A stretch of 64,000 nt of DNA from Prevotella sp. S7-1-8 (lineage in GTDB: Bacteria > Bacteroidota > Bacteroidia > Bacteroidales > Bacteroidaceae). Position numbers and translations under genes: made by a program. The stretch is taken from positions 1-64,000 of the forward strand of contig NZ_JRNC01000034.1 in NCBI RefSeq assembly GCF_000758925.1, read 5' to 3'. How positions within the stretch are numbered: the stretch's first letter is position 1; every line of letters starts with the position of its first letter. Under the pieces are notes generated by a model. The model did no database searches and had not been told where the DNA came from. It saw only the letters and a list, made by a program, of their open reading frames with translations. Positions 27,085 through 35,650 of the stretch are shown one piece after another.

Positions 27085-29088
27085 ATGAAAAGAATAGCAA
27101 GACTCATTTACCGCGCCATCGCGCTTTTAGCCATTGCGCCACAAGCCCACGCCGCCAACATCGAGAGTGCCATAACGCTCAAGCAGCCCGGAAACAATCC
27201 ATGCCGGTATGTTTTGAGACAAAATGGCAACAAGCTGCAATCCGACGCCACACTACCCATCGACATCCACATAGACGAGCGCCAAGAAGGCTCCGACAGG
27301 ATGATTAGCGTGAGTTTCAAGGCGGAGAGACGGGTATACTTCAGCTTCGAGGCCAGCCTCGCGACGGGGTTCAAGACGGACGACAGCGAGTTCTTCTTGC
27401 CAGGCTTTTGGTATCACCGCAACCTGCGCTCGCCACAATCAGCCCCATCTTTCCACACCTCAAAGAGCTGGAACTTTCGGGAGGACCGCCTGTCCACGCC
27501 ACTGACGTCGGCATTCGACGCCCAAAAGGGCAAAGGCGTGTCCGTATTGCGCGTGGTGGATGGCTCGGCCGAATGCCTCACGGCGCACACAGGGGGTGAC
27601 GTTATATTGTCTGGCAGCACAAGTATTGGCTTCTTGGGGTTTGACAACGAGAGGGGCAACGCGCGCCTGACATTCGGATTTCCTTATATGGAAACGCCCA
27701 AGCGATACATCCGGAAACTGACATTGGCACAGCCCATTCGAACTTTCTTGAGGCTTGACGCTGGCCAAGAGCGAACCGTGACTTGGCGAGTACACCAAGT
27801 GGAAGCCAGCAATTACGGGGACTTCGTCGCGCGCACATGGCAGTACGCTTTCGACACGATGAACCCCAAGCTGTTGGAAAACTCGATGAGCCCCTATGAG
27901 ATAAAGCGCCAACTGACCAACTACTTCCGCCAGTCGTTCGTGGACAAGTACCCACTAAAATACAATTCGGGCATCACCTTGGAGACAGCCACCTGCAAAC
28001 CTTGCCCCGAGATACAGTTAGGCTTCTGCGGACGGGTTCTGCTCAACGCTTTCAACGAGCTGGAATACGGCGAGCGAAATGGAGACAAGAGTTTGGCCAA
28101 AATGGGCAAAGATATCTTTGACAGTTGGCTGGCCAACGGCTTCACGCCACGTGGTTGGCTCATAGACTGGCGAGACTACGCCCAAAAAACGCCCGAGAGA
28201 TACGTACATTCCATACGCCAACAGAGCGAAGGCATATACGCCGTGCTTCATTACTTGAACTACGAGAAACAAAAAGGACGCAAACACAAAGAGTGGGAAC
28301 GACGCACAAAATCTATCCTCGACAACCTTGTGAGACTACAAAAACCCGATGGCCATTTCGCTCGCAAATACGATGACAACGGCCATGACATTGACGCGTC
28401 CGGAGGAAGCACACCATCGGCAACCTCGACATTGGTAATGGGGTACAAATATTTTGGTGACAAGCGCTACCTGTCGGCCGCCAAGCGCACCGTGGACTAC
28501 GTGGCACGGGAAATCATCTCCAAAAGCGACTACTTCTCGTCAACCCTTGACGCCAATTGCGAGGACAAGGAGGCTGCCATAGCCTCGGTGACGGCCACCT
28601 ACTACTTGGCCATGGTATCCAAAGGGAAGGAACGAGCCAAATACACAGACCTGTGCAAACGGGCCACATATTTCGCCATGACTTGGTATTACACGTGGGA
28701 CGTACCTTTCGCGCAAGGGCAAATGCTCGGAGACCTTGGCTTCAAGAGCCGCGGATGGGGCAACGTGTCGGTGGAGAACAACCATATAGACGTGTTTGTT
28801 TTCGAGCTGCCACACATCGCCCAATGGATAGCCAAGCAAACCGGAGAGCCGAGATTCGAACGCATGGTGGACGTGATGCGCTCTTCCATGAGCCAACTCA
28901 TGCCCACTCCAAAGAGACTTTGCGGGGTGGCCGTTCCAGGATATTACCCGGAAGTGGTGCAGCACACCACATGGGACTATGGGCACAATGGCAAGGGATT
29001 TTACAATACCATATTCGCGCCAGGATGGACCGTCGCGTCTCTTTGGGAAATGTACAGCCCTGAACGAACAGTGAATTTCTTAAAATAG
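27085..29088 (+). CDS. Secreted (alpha/alpha)-toroid protein, unclassified glycan enzyme
   Basis: The start is set at 27085 because MKRIARLIYRAIALLAIAPQ followed by AHAA is a proper signal peptide; the frame itself opens at 27052. About 230 residues of beta-sandwich are followed by an alpha-helical toroid (about 270-660) of the kind seen in glycoside hydrolases and polysaccharide lyases. Conserved-looking acidic or aromatic clusters are WLIDWRDYAQ, DGHFARKYDDNGHD, LDANCEDKEAA and WDVPFAQGQ. I do not recognise the family; DUF1680/GH146 signatures were not found. Its position between two glycosidases under one HTCS implies a role in degrading the same glycan. Confidence 0.7.
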   Translation: MKRIARLIYRAIALLAIAPQAHAANIESAITLKQPGNNPCRYVLRQNGNKLQSDATLPIDIHIDERQEGSDRMISVSFKAERRVYFSFEASLATGFKTDDSEFFLPGFWYHRNLRSPQSAPSFHTSKSWNFREDRLSTPLTSAFDAQKGKGVSVLRVVDGSAECLTAHTGGDVILSGSTSIGFLGFDNERGNARLTFGFPYMETPKRYIRKLTLAQPIRTFLRLDAGQERTVTWRVHQVEASNYGDFVARTWQYAFDTMNPKLLENSMSPYEIKRQLTNYFRQSFVDKYPLKYNSGITLETATCKPCPEIQLGFCGRVLLNAFNELEYGERNGDKSLAKMGKDIFDSWLANGFTPRGWLIDWRDYAQKTPERYVHSIRQQSEGIYAVLHYLNYEKQKGRKHKEWERRTKSILDNLVRLQKPDGHFARKYDDNGHDIDASGGSTPSATSTLVMGYKYFGDKRYLSAAKRTVDYVAREIISKSDYFSSTLDANCEDKEAAIASVTATYYLAMVSKGKERAKYTDLCKRATYFAMTWYYTWDVPFAQGQMLGDLGFKSRGWGNVSVENNHIDVFVFELPHIAQWIAKQTGEPRFERMVDVMRSSMSQLMPTPKRLCGVAVPGYYPEVVQHTTWDYGHNGKGFYNTIFAPGWTVASLWEMYSPERTVNFLK

Positions 29089-29192
29089 CGACAGAAGCAA
29101 GAAAAAGCGGCTTACCTTATCCCGATTGCTCCACTATCCATAAAAGCAGGACAAGGCAAGCCGAAAACACACAAGTTAAAACGAGACATTTT

Positions 29193-31262
29193 ATGAAAAG
29201 ATTAAGTTCGGCCCTATTAACGATTCTCACGGCCACCCACATGGCAGCTCAACCTGCCGAATACCACAACCCAATCATCAACACGAGTACCCCCGACCCC
29301 ACGATAACGCGCGTCGCGGACGGTTCTTTCTACCTGTACGCCACCGAGAACGTGCGGAATGTGCCGGTGTACCACTCGACAGACCTCGTACATTGGAAGT
29401 TCGTCGGCACGGCTTTCAATGAAGACAGCCGTCCCAAATGGTTGCCGAACGGAAGCATTTGGGCGCCCGACATCAACAAAATAGGAAACCAATACGTGCT
29501 CTATTACTCCAAATCGACATGGGGCGGCGAGTGGGACGCAGGCATAGGGGTGGCTACCGCGACAACCCCGGGAGGACCTTTCACGGATCACGGTTGCCTA
29601 TTCCAAAGTCGAGGCATCGGCATACAAAACTGCATAGACCCTTTTTACATTGAGGACGGTGGGCGCAAATACTTGTTCTGGGGATCGTTCAGAGGCATCT
29701 ACGGCGCGGAGTTGAACGCCGATGGCCTGAGTTTAAAAGCCGGCGAGAAACCAAGGCAGGTGGCAGGCACGTTCATGGAGGGTACGTACATATACCGTCA
29801 CGGAGGCTACTACTACCTATTTGGGTCGGCTGGCACTTGCTGCGAAGGCGAGCGAAGCACCTATCGAGTGACGGTGGGTCGCTCGCGCGATCTCTTTGGG
29901 CCATACGTGGACCGCAAGGGACGCCCCCTGCTTACCAACAATTACGAAGTAGTACTGCATCGCAGCGACAACGTGGTGGGGCCAGGGCACAACGCTGAAA
30001 TCATAACAGACGACCACGGACGAGATTACCTGCTGTACCACGGATTCAAATCAGGCGACCCAGACGCCGGACGGCTGCTGTACATGGACCGGGTGGACTG
30101 GGTGGACGGATGGCCACACATCATGGGTAGCCAGCCATCCAACGTGGCCGAGGCTCCATTCATAGACCCGAGGTGGAGACTTACCGACAGCCAACTGGAC
30201 CCATCGCGCTTCGAGGGTGACATAGACGGCAAGCCAACGCACCTATACAGGCTCTCCAACGACAAGGGCATGGAGGTTTGCATCACAAACTTTGGAGCGC
30301 GCGTGGTGTCAATCGTGGTGCCCGACCGAAACGGAATACGGCGCGACGTGGTATTGGGCTACGATGACATAGCCCAATACGCTGACAGAGAAAATTTCGG
30401 AAGCGATTTCGGCGCGACCATAGGCCGTTACGCCAACCGCATAAACCAAGGGAAAATAACGATAGACGGCAAGGCGTACCAATTGCCGCGCAACAATTTT
30501 GGGCACTGCTTGCATGGCGGATTCACGGGATGGCAATACCAAGTTTACCAAACCGTGGCAGCGGATAAGCGGCACGCAACGTTCAAGATATGTTCGCCCG
30601 ATGGAGACAACGGTTTCCCCGGCAACGTAGAAGCAACCGTGACATACACTCTCACCGACGACAACACGTTGGACATAAGGTACAAAGCCACCACCGACCG
30701 CAAGACATTCATAAACATGACTAACCACTCATACTTTAACTTGAATGGGCAACCAGACCAAAACGCTGAAAACTTGACGCTGTATATCAACGCTGACAAA
30801 TTCACGCCAACGGACACTACCTACATGACAACGGGCGAGACGCTCCCCGTAAAAGGCACGCCCATGGACTTCAGAAAGCCTACGCCACTGTCCGCCAACA
30901 TTGACAACAAGGCATACGCCATGACAAAAGCGGCGGGAGGTTTCGACCATAACTGGTGCCTGAACACCTATCGGAACAACAAAGGCAACGACCACAAGGT
31001 AGCCGCAAGCCTATACAGCAAGTTGACAGGCATTTATATGGAGGTGATGACCGATGAGCCAGGATTGCAAGTCTACACGGGCAATTTCCTCAACGGCAGC
31101 TTCCCGGGCAAATTGGGCTACAGGTATCCTCGCCATGCCTCTGTATGCATGGAAACACAACACTACCCTGACAGCCCCAACAAGCCACAGTGGCCATCCA
31201 CGACGCTTGCCCCCGGCAAATGCTACACAAGCCATTGCGCCTACCGTTTCTCCATAAAATGA
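29193..31262 (+). CDS. GH43 glycosidase fused to aldose 1-epimerase
   Basis: The 689-residue secreted protein has two catalytic parts. Residues 20-325 are a five-bladed GH43 propeller with general base Asp (STPDPTITRV), pKa-tuning Asp (GIQNCIDPFYI) and general acid Glu (GTFMEGTYIYRHGGYYYLFG). GSIWAPDINKIGNQYVLYYS is typical of arabinan-active GH43. Residues about 345-688 are a mutarotase: NFGARVVSIVVPDRNG, GRYANRI, HGG, NMTNHSYFNL and EVMTDEPGLQVYTGNF. The first would release arabinose and the second would equilibrate its anomers. A 104-nt gap separates it from the toroid gene; it is last in the cluster. Confidence 0.88.
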   Translation: MKRLSSALLTILTATHMAAQPAEYHNPIINTSTPDPTITRVADGSFYLYATENVRNVPVYHSTDLVHWKFVGTAFNEDSRPKWLPNGSIWAPDINKIGNQYVLYYSKSTWGGEWDAGIGVATATTPGGPFTDHGCLFQSRGIGIQNCIDPFYIEDGGRKYLFWGSFRGIYGAELNADGLSLKAGEKPRQVAGTFMEGTYIYRHGGYYYLFGSAGTCCEGERSTYRVTVGRSRDLFGPYVDRKGRPLLTNNYEVVLHRSDNVVGPGHNAEIITDDHGRDYLLYHGFKSGDPDAGRLLYMDRVDWVDGWPHIMGSQPSNVAEAPFIDPRWRLTDSQLDPSRFEGDIDGKPTHLYRLSNDKGMEVCITNFGARVVSIVVPDRNGIRRDVVLGYDDIAQYADRENFGSDFGATIGRYANRINQGKITIDGKAYQLPRNNFGHCLHGGFTGWQYQVYQTVAADKRHATFKICSPDGDNGFPGNVEATVTYTLTDDNTLDIRYKATTDRKTFINMTNHSYFNLNGQPDQNAENLTLYINADKFTPTDTTYMTTGETLPVKGTPMDFRKPTPLSANIDNKAYAMTKAAGGFDHNWCLNTYRNNKGNDHKVAASLYSKLTGIYMEVMTDEPGLQVYTGNFLNGSFPGKLGYRYPRHASVCMETQHYPDSPNKPQWPSTTLAPGKCYTSHCAYRFSIK

Positions 31263-31556
31263 GAAACAGTGGAAAAGCGCTCCGCCGCCATCAAGGAGGC
31301 ATCCATCACGCCGGGATTTCAGTTACAAACGCGAGTGCCAACACTGCGAACATTTTAGAAACAGTTACAAAAAAACACACGCACTCCACAAAGGATATGC
31401 GCAGAGCTGAAAAAACGAATGTGACAAAGCGCATGCCAACCCACATAGCGCGCTTAGACAACGCCGCGCAAAAGCGAGAAAACAAAAATCAGCGTGGCTC
31501 ACTTGTTTATTAAGATTTTTTAAGGAGTACATCTGTAAAATTTTCATACTATATTG
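31263..31556. other. Intergenic stretch after the CAZyme cluster
   Basis: About 290 nt with no supported gene. CAGTTACAAA occurs twice (near 31319 and 31361). No terminator for the CAZyme operon was seen before the ncRNA promoter. Confidence 0.4.
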
Positions 31557-31564
31557 TATCTTTG
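31557..31564 (+). promoter_or_regulatory. -7 element of the short ncRNA
   Basis: TATCTTTG, placed about 75 nt before a strong terminator with no gene between. Confidence 0.55.
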
Positions 31565-31568
31565 TATC

Positions 31569-31645
31569 GTGTTTTTCATGGTATTAGATTATTAAAGTTA
31601 ATTTTTTAAAACCGGCCAACTCGTGAGAGCGCGCCGGTTTTTTTA
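31569..31645 (+). ncRNA. Candidate short transcript with own promoter and terminator
   Basis: A -7 element (31557-31564) predicts a start near 31569. The only feature before the terminator (stem 31608-31616 with 31633-31641, then a T run) is a conserved-looking AT-rich segment containing GTTTTTCATGGTATTAGATT. The transcript would be about 75 nt and carries no convincing ORF. From memory, similar strings precede terminators elsewhere in Bacteroidales, as a small RNA or attenuating leader, but I cannot verify this. The downstream ptb gene has its own promoter. Confidence 0.55.
31608..31645 (+). terminator. Rho-independent terminator of the short ncRNA
   Basis: AAAACCGGC pairs with GCCGGTTTT across a 16-nt loop, followed by seven T residues. 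Confidence 0.85.
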
Positions 31646-31765
31646 TAACACAATCAATGTCTCTCATATCAAAGCGCAAGGGATTGACGAGACACAAATG
31701 CCAAATCATATTTTGTTGACATATAAAAACCCCCATCACGCATTTTCAATTTAAAAATTATTATT

Positions 31766-31773
31766 TATCTTTG
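31766..31773 (+). promoter_or_regulatory. -7 element of the ptb-buk operon
   Basis: TATCTTTG, 52 nt before the ATG. Confidence 0.6.
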
Positions 31774-31825
31774 CACGCATTAGAAAGACAGTTTCAACCA
31801 ATAGAAAAAATAATCACAACACGCT

Positions 31826-32680
31826 ATGAATACGATCAAAAATTTCAACGAGGTGGTAGACCGACTGAAAGCCGCGGGCATTTGTCGACGAGTGGCCGTG
31901 GTTAACCCTCGAGACAAGGCGACGATCAAGGCCGTGAGCCAAGCTGCCCAAGAGGGTTTTGTAGATCCAGTGACGCTCGATGATGACAACCCCAAGCTTG
32001 CGGCCGAGAAAGCCGTGAGCTTGGCGCAAAACGGTGAAGTGGACATGATAATGAAAGGATTGGTACCGTCTGAGATATTGCTCAAAGCCATTATACGTTA
32101 CAAAGGCGGCTTGTTGCCCGATGGCAACATGTTGACACACACCGCATGCGCCAGCTTTTCAGAATACCACAAATTGCTTTTCTATACTGATGCGGCCGTC
32201 ATTCCGTTTCCCACCCATGAACAACGGGTACGACAAGTGGGCTACGTGGCAACCTTGTGCCACGCCATGGGCATCGAAGAGCCACGCATCTCGCTCATAC
32301 ATTGCAGCGAAGAAGTGGACGAGCGCCACTTCCCCTATACCGCAGGATACCGCGAGATAGCGCAGATGGCCAAGCAAGGCCAATTTGGCAAATGCGTCGT
32401 GGATGGGCCTTTGGACCTGAAGACATCATGCTCGGCTGAAAGCCTTAAAGTGAAAGGTATCGTATCGCCCATCAACGGCGAGGCCGACGCGCTGGTATTC
32501 CCCAATATAGAGAGCGGTAACGTGTTTCACAAAACTATCACCTTGTTTAACGAGGCCAAATTGGCCAGCTTGCTACAAGGCGCACGAGTGCCGGTGGTAA
32601 TGACATCACGCGCCGACGCTCCAGAGACCAAATACTACAGCCTGGCCATAGCCGCCGCATTGGGCACGGTGAACGAATGA
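31826..32680 (+). CDS. ptb: Phosphate butyryltransferase (phosphate acyltransferase family)
   Basis: A 284-residue protein of the phosphate acetyl/butyryltransferase family: GEVDMIMKGLVPSEILLKAI, LTHTACASF, DAAVIPFPTHEQRV and VVDGPLDLKTSCSAESLKVK. It converts an acyl-CoA such as butyryl-CoA or a branched relative, plus phosphate, to acyl phosphate. The short length without an N-terminal domain fits Ptb better than Pta, and the next gene is a butyrate kinase, so the two form the ATP-yielding end of an acyl-CoA pathway. The gap to buk is 40 nt. Confidence 0.9.
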   Translation: MNTIKNFNEVVDRLKAAGICRRVAVVNPRDKATIKAVSQAAQEGFVDPVTLDDDNPKLAAEKAVSLAQNGEVDMIMKGLVPSEILLKAIIRYKGGLLPDGNMLTHTACASFSEYHKLLFYTDAAVIPFPTHEQRVRQVGYVATLCHAMGIEEPRISLIHCSEEVDERHFPYTAGYREIAQMAKQGQFGKCVVDGPLDLKTSCSAESLKVKGIVSPINGEADALVFPNIESGNVFHKTITLFNEAKLASLLQGARVPVVMTSRADAPETKYYSLAIAAALGTVNE

Positions 32681-32720
32681 GCCCATTGCAGCGACACCAA
32701 ACCTTGAAATTTTAAGCAAT

Positions 32721-33782
32721 ATGAAGATATTAGTTATCAACCCCGGCTCCACGTCCACCAAAATAGCCACATTTGATGACAACACCCCAACTTTCTCAAC
32801 CAACATTCACCACTCGAACAGTGAATTGGCGGCGTTCGGCGACGTTCACGAGCAATACGATTTTCGCAAAGAACTCGTGCTAAACGAACTAAGCGCACAT
32901 AACATTCCACTGAACTTTGACGCTGTGATAGGCCGTGGCGGCATTGCCAAGCCCGTACCGGGAGGCGCATACGAAATCAACGACTTGATGATACACGACA
33001 ACCTGAACGCCAAATATCACCACGCTTGCAACTTGGGATGCAAGATAGCCTCAGACATTGCGAAACTCATACCAGGCAGCAGGGCTCTCATGGCAGAGCC
33101 GGGCGTGGTGGACGAGATGGCGCCAGTGGCACGCGTATCCGGTCGCCCTGAAATGCCAAGGTCGTGCGTATGGCACGCTCTCAACCAGCGTGCCGTGGCC
33201 AAACATTTCGCGCGAGAGCACGGCATGCGGTACGAAGACTTAAACCTCATAGTGTGCCATATTGGTGGCGGCGTGTCCGTAGCCGCCCATGACCACGGCA
33301 AAGCGGTCGACGTGAACAACGCCATCAGTGGCGAAGGACCTTTCAGCACAGAGCGGTCGGGATCTTTGCCCAGCTCGGACATGGTGCACCTGAGCTTCAG
33401 TGGAAAATATACCAAAGAGCAATTGCTGCGCATGATAACGGGCAAAGGCGGCATAACCGCCCATCTTGGCACAAACGACATGCGCGAGGTGATGAAGCGT
33501 GTGCACGCGGGCGACCAGCAAGCCAAACTTGTGGTGGAGGGCATGGTATACAATATAGCCAAATGGATATGCTCGCTCGGAGCCTACTTCTGTGGCAATG
33601 TTGACGCCATTCTCGTGACAGGCGGCGTGGCTCATTGCGCCGAGATCGTGTCAATGCTGCGACAGCGTGTGGAGTTTATGGCGCCGTTCCACTGTTTTCC
33701 GGGCGAGAGCGAGATGATAGCGCTCGCCGAGGACGCGCTCGCCGTGCTACATGGAGAAATGAACGCACAAGAATATAAATAA
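32721..33782 (+). CDS. buk: Butyrate kinase
   Basis: The 353-residue ASKHA-fold kinase has the acetate/butyrate kinase phosphate loop (ILVINPGSTSTKIATF), AVIGRGGIAKPVPGG, LICHIGGGVSVAAHDHG and the adenosine motif VDAILVTGGVAHC. It transfers phosphate from butyryl (or branched acyl) phosphate to ADP. Butyrate kinases are about 355 residues; acetate kinases are about 400. It is co-transcribed with ptb. It may serve branched-chain or propionyl substrates instead of butyrate. Confidence 0.93.
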   Translation: MKILVINPGSTSTKIATFDDNTPTFSTNIHHSNSELAAFGDVHEQYDFRKELVLNELSAHNIPLNFDAVIGRGGIAKPVPGGAYEINDLMIHDNLNAKYHHACNLGCKIASDIAKLIPGSRALMAEPGVVDEMAPVARVSGRPEMPRSCVWHALNQRAVAKHFAREHGMRYEDLNLIVCHIGGGVSVAAHDHGKAVDVNNAISGEGPFSTERSGSLPSSDMVHLSFSGKYTKEQLLRMITGKGGITAHLGTNDMREVMKRVHAGDQQAKLVVEGMVYNIAKWICSLGAYFCGNVDAILVTGGVAHCAEIVSMLRQRVEFMAPFHCFPGESEMIALAEDALAVLHGEMNAQEYK

Positions 33783-33812
33783 GAAATGCTTGGCTTTATA
33801 CAATAAAATAAG

Positions 33813-33820
33813 TAACTTTG
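33813..33820 (+). promoter_or_regulatory. -7 element of the NTPase-CYTH gene
   Basis: TAACTTTG. It lies inside the extended open frame beginning with TTG at 33790, so the ATG at 33856 is the supported start. Confidence 0.6.
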
Positions 33821-33855
33821 CCCTTGGCGAAGATACCACTCAAGCCACGTTGCCA

Positions 33856-34959
33856 ATGAAAGAAATAAAGAAAATAGTCCTCACTGGTGGCCCATGCGCT
33901 GGAAAAACCACCGCCTTGGTAAAAATAATTGAGCACTTTTCGAGCCTTGGCTTCAAAGTATTCACCATCCCCGAGGTACCCACGCTGTTCTCACAAGCGG
34001 GCATGGACTATCTCACCGACAACCAACGGTTTTTCTATGAAGGAGAAAAAGCCACGCTCGAGGCCCAGCTTCTGCTTGAAGACAAATTTATGAAAATGGC
34101 AGAACAAGTGGAAGAGCCTGCCGTGGTGGTGTGCGACCGCGGCACCATGGATATCTCGGCATACCTCAAACCTGACGTATGGGAGGATATAATCGCGAGC
34201 ATAGGCACCTCAGCGCAGCAACTTATAGACCGATACGACGCGGTGCTCCACTTGGTGTCGGCCGCTGACGGAGCGGAAAAATTCTATACCACCACGACCA
34301 ACTCGCAGCGTGCAGAGCAAAAAAACGAAGAGGGATTGCGCATGGCTCGCGAGTTGGACAAGAAAGTTATTAACGCTTGGAGCGGGCATCCACACCTGAG
34401 GGTAATCAACAACCACGATGACTTTGACACAAAATTGAACCGCGTGCTCAAAGAAATCTCAAGTGTTTTAGGATTGGCGCAGCCCATCACCGAGGAACGA
34501 AAATACATAGTGGAAGTGACCGGCGAAATACCCAACACCATTGATAGCGACATTCTGCAAACCTATTTGGTATCAGACCCTGATAGCGAAGTAAGACTGC
34601 GCAGGCGTTTTTGGCCCAACGGCAAACGCGTTAACGTACATACCATGAAAAAGACTATCAATAACATGGAGCAAGTGGAGACTGAACGACAAGTGAGCAA
34701 CGCACTGTACCAATCATTGCTGTCGCAAGCAGACCCCTACCGGCGCGCCATACACAAAAAACGCCGTAGCTTCATCTGGAAAGGGCAATACTTTGAGCTT
34801 GACACTTATTTGGAACAACTTGAGGGCATGACCATCTTGGAGACCAAAGGCATAACAAACGCCGAGGACGTGAATTTTCCACCTTTTATAAAACCTGTGA
34901 GAGATATCACGGGCAACCGGGATTTCTACAATTACAACTTGGCACTGAGAAAAGCATAA
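33856..34959 (+). CDS. P-loop NTPase/kinase fused to a CYTH-like domain
   Basis: A 367-residue protein from MKEIKKIVLTGGPCAGKTTA. Residues 1-185 are an AAA_28-type nucleotide kinase-like domain with Walker A (GGPCAGKTT), Walker B/DRG motif (VVVCDRGTMDISAYL) and a lid region. Residues about 205-365 resemble a CYTH (triphosphate tunnel) domain: EERKYIVEV, EVRLRRRFW, HTMKKTINNMEQVETERQV, KKRRSFIWKGQYFELDTY and ILETKG. CYTH enzymes hydrolyse inorganic or organic triphosphates. Plant TTM1/TTM2 also pair a P-loop kinase with a CYTH domain. Its stop lies next to the following deoxynucleoside kinase, suggesting a nucleotide-related job; the substrate is unknown. Confidence 0.82.
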   Translation: MKEIKKIVLTGGPCAGKTTALVKIIEHFSSLGFKVFTIPEVPTLFSQAGMDYLTDNQRFFYEGEKATLEAQLLLEDKFMKMAEQVEEPAVVVCDRGTMDISAYLKPDVWEDIIASIGTSAQQLIDRYDAVLHLVSAADGAEKFYTTTTNSQRAEQKNEEGLRMARELDKKVINAWSGHPHLRVINNHDDFDTKLNRVLKEISSVLGLAQPITEERKYIVEVTGEIPNTIDSDILQTYLVSDPDSEVRLRRRFWPNGKRVNVHTMKKTINNMEQVETERQVSNALYQSLLSQADPYRRAIHKKRRSFIWKGQYFELDTYLEQLEGMTILETKGITNAEDVNFPPFIKPVRDITGNRDFYNYNLALRKA

Positions 34960-34960
34960 C

Positions 34961-35611
34961 ATGTACATCGCTATAGCAGGAAACATAGGAAGCGGCAAAA
35001 CCACGCTCACCAAGATGCTCGCAAAACACTACGGATGGGAACCACGCATGGAGAGCGTACTGCAAAACCCATATTTGCAAGATTATTACGAAAACATGTC
35101 CCGATGGTCGCTCAACCTTGAGGTATTCTTCCTTAAGGAAAGGTTTCGTGATTTGTTGAAAATCGAAAAATCCACCAACACCATCGTACAAGACCGTTCC
35201 ATATTCGAGGGCGTGCATATCTTCGCCGCAAACAACCACGAAATGGGCAACATGAGCGATCGAGACTACGAAACCTACATGGGACTGTTCGACTCCATGA
35301 TGATGGTAGCGCGCCAACCCGACCTCATGGTCTACCTAAGGTCTACGGTTCCACACCTTGTGGAAAATATACACCGTCGAGGAAGAGACTACGAGCAAAA
35401 CATACAATTGGACTACTTGAAGAACCTCAACAACCGATACGAGGACTTCATCATGAACAAATACACTGGACGCACGCTCGTCATTGACGTGGACAACCTC
35501 AACTTCTTGTACTCACGAGAAGATTTCGCAAGCATCATCAAACGCATAGACGAAGAGTTAGCCGCTCTACAAAACATCAGCAACACGCTGTTTGGCGACA
35601 CTCTCAGATAA
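34961..35611 (+). CDS. Deoxynucleoside kinase, copy 1
   Basis: The 216-residue protein is of the dNK family (deoxyadenosine/deoxyguanosine/deoxycytidine kinases): P-loop AIAGNIGSGKTTLTKML, the substrate-site Glu region, VQDRSIFEGVHIFA (ERS-like motif), and the lid arginines in IHRRGRDYEQNI. It phosphorylates salvaged deoxynucleosides with ATP. Only 1 nt separates it from the NTPase-CYTH gene, and a paralogue follows 39 nt downstream. In Bacilli and Lactobacilli paired dNKs form heterodimers with split specificity, which may hold here. Base specificity cannot be read reliably. Confidence 0.9.
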   Translation: MYIAIAGNIGSGKTTLTKMLAKHYGWEPRMESVLQNPYLQDYYENMSRWSLNLEVFFLKERFRDLLKIEKSTNTIVQDRSIFEGVHIFAANNHEMGNMSDRDYETYMGLFDSMMMVARQPDLMVYLRSTVPHLVENIHRRGRDYEQNIQLDYLKNLNNRYEDFIMNKYTGRTLVIDVDNLNFLYSREDFASIIKRIDEELAALQNISNTLFGDTLR

Positions 35612-35650
35612 TAACAAAAAAATCAACACACACCCAACTCTCACTACATC

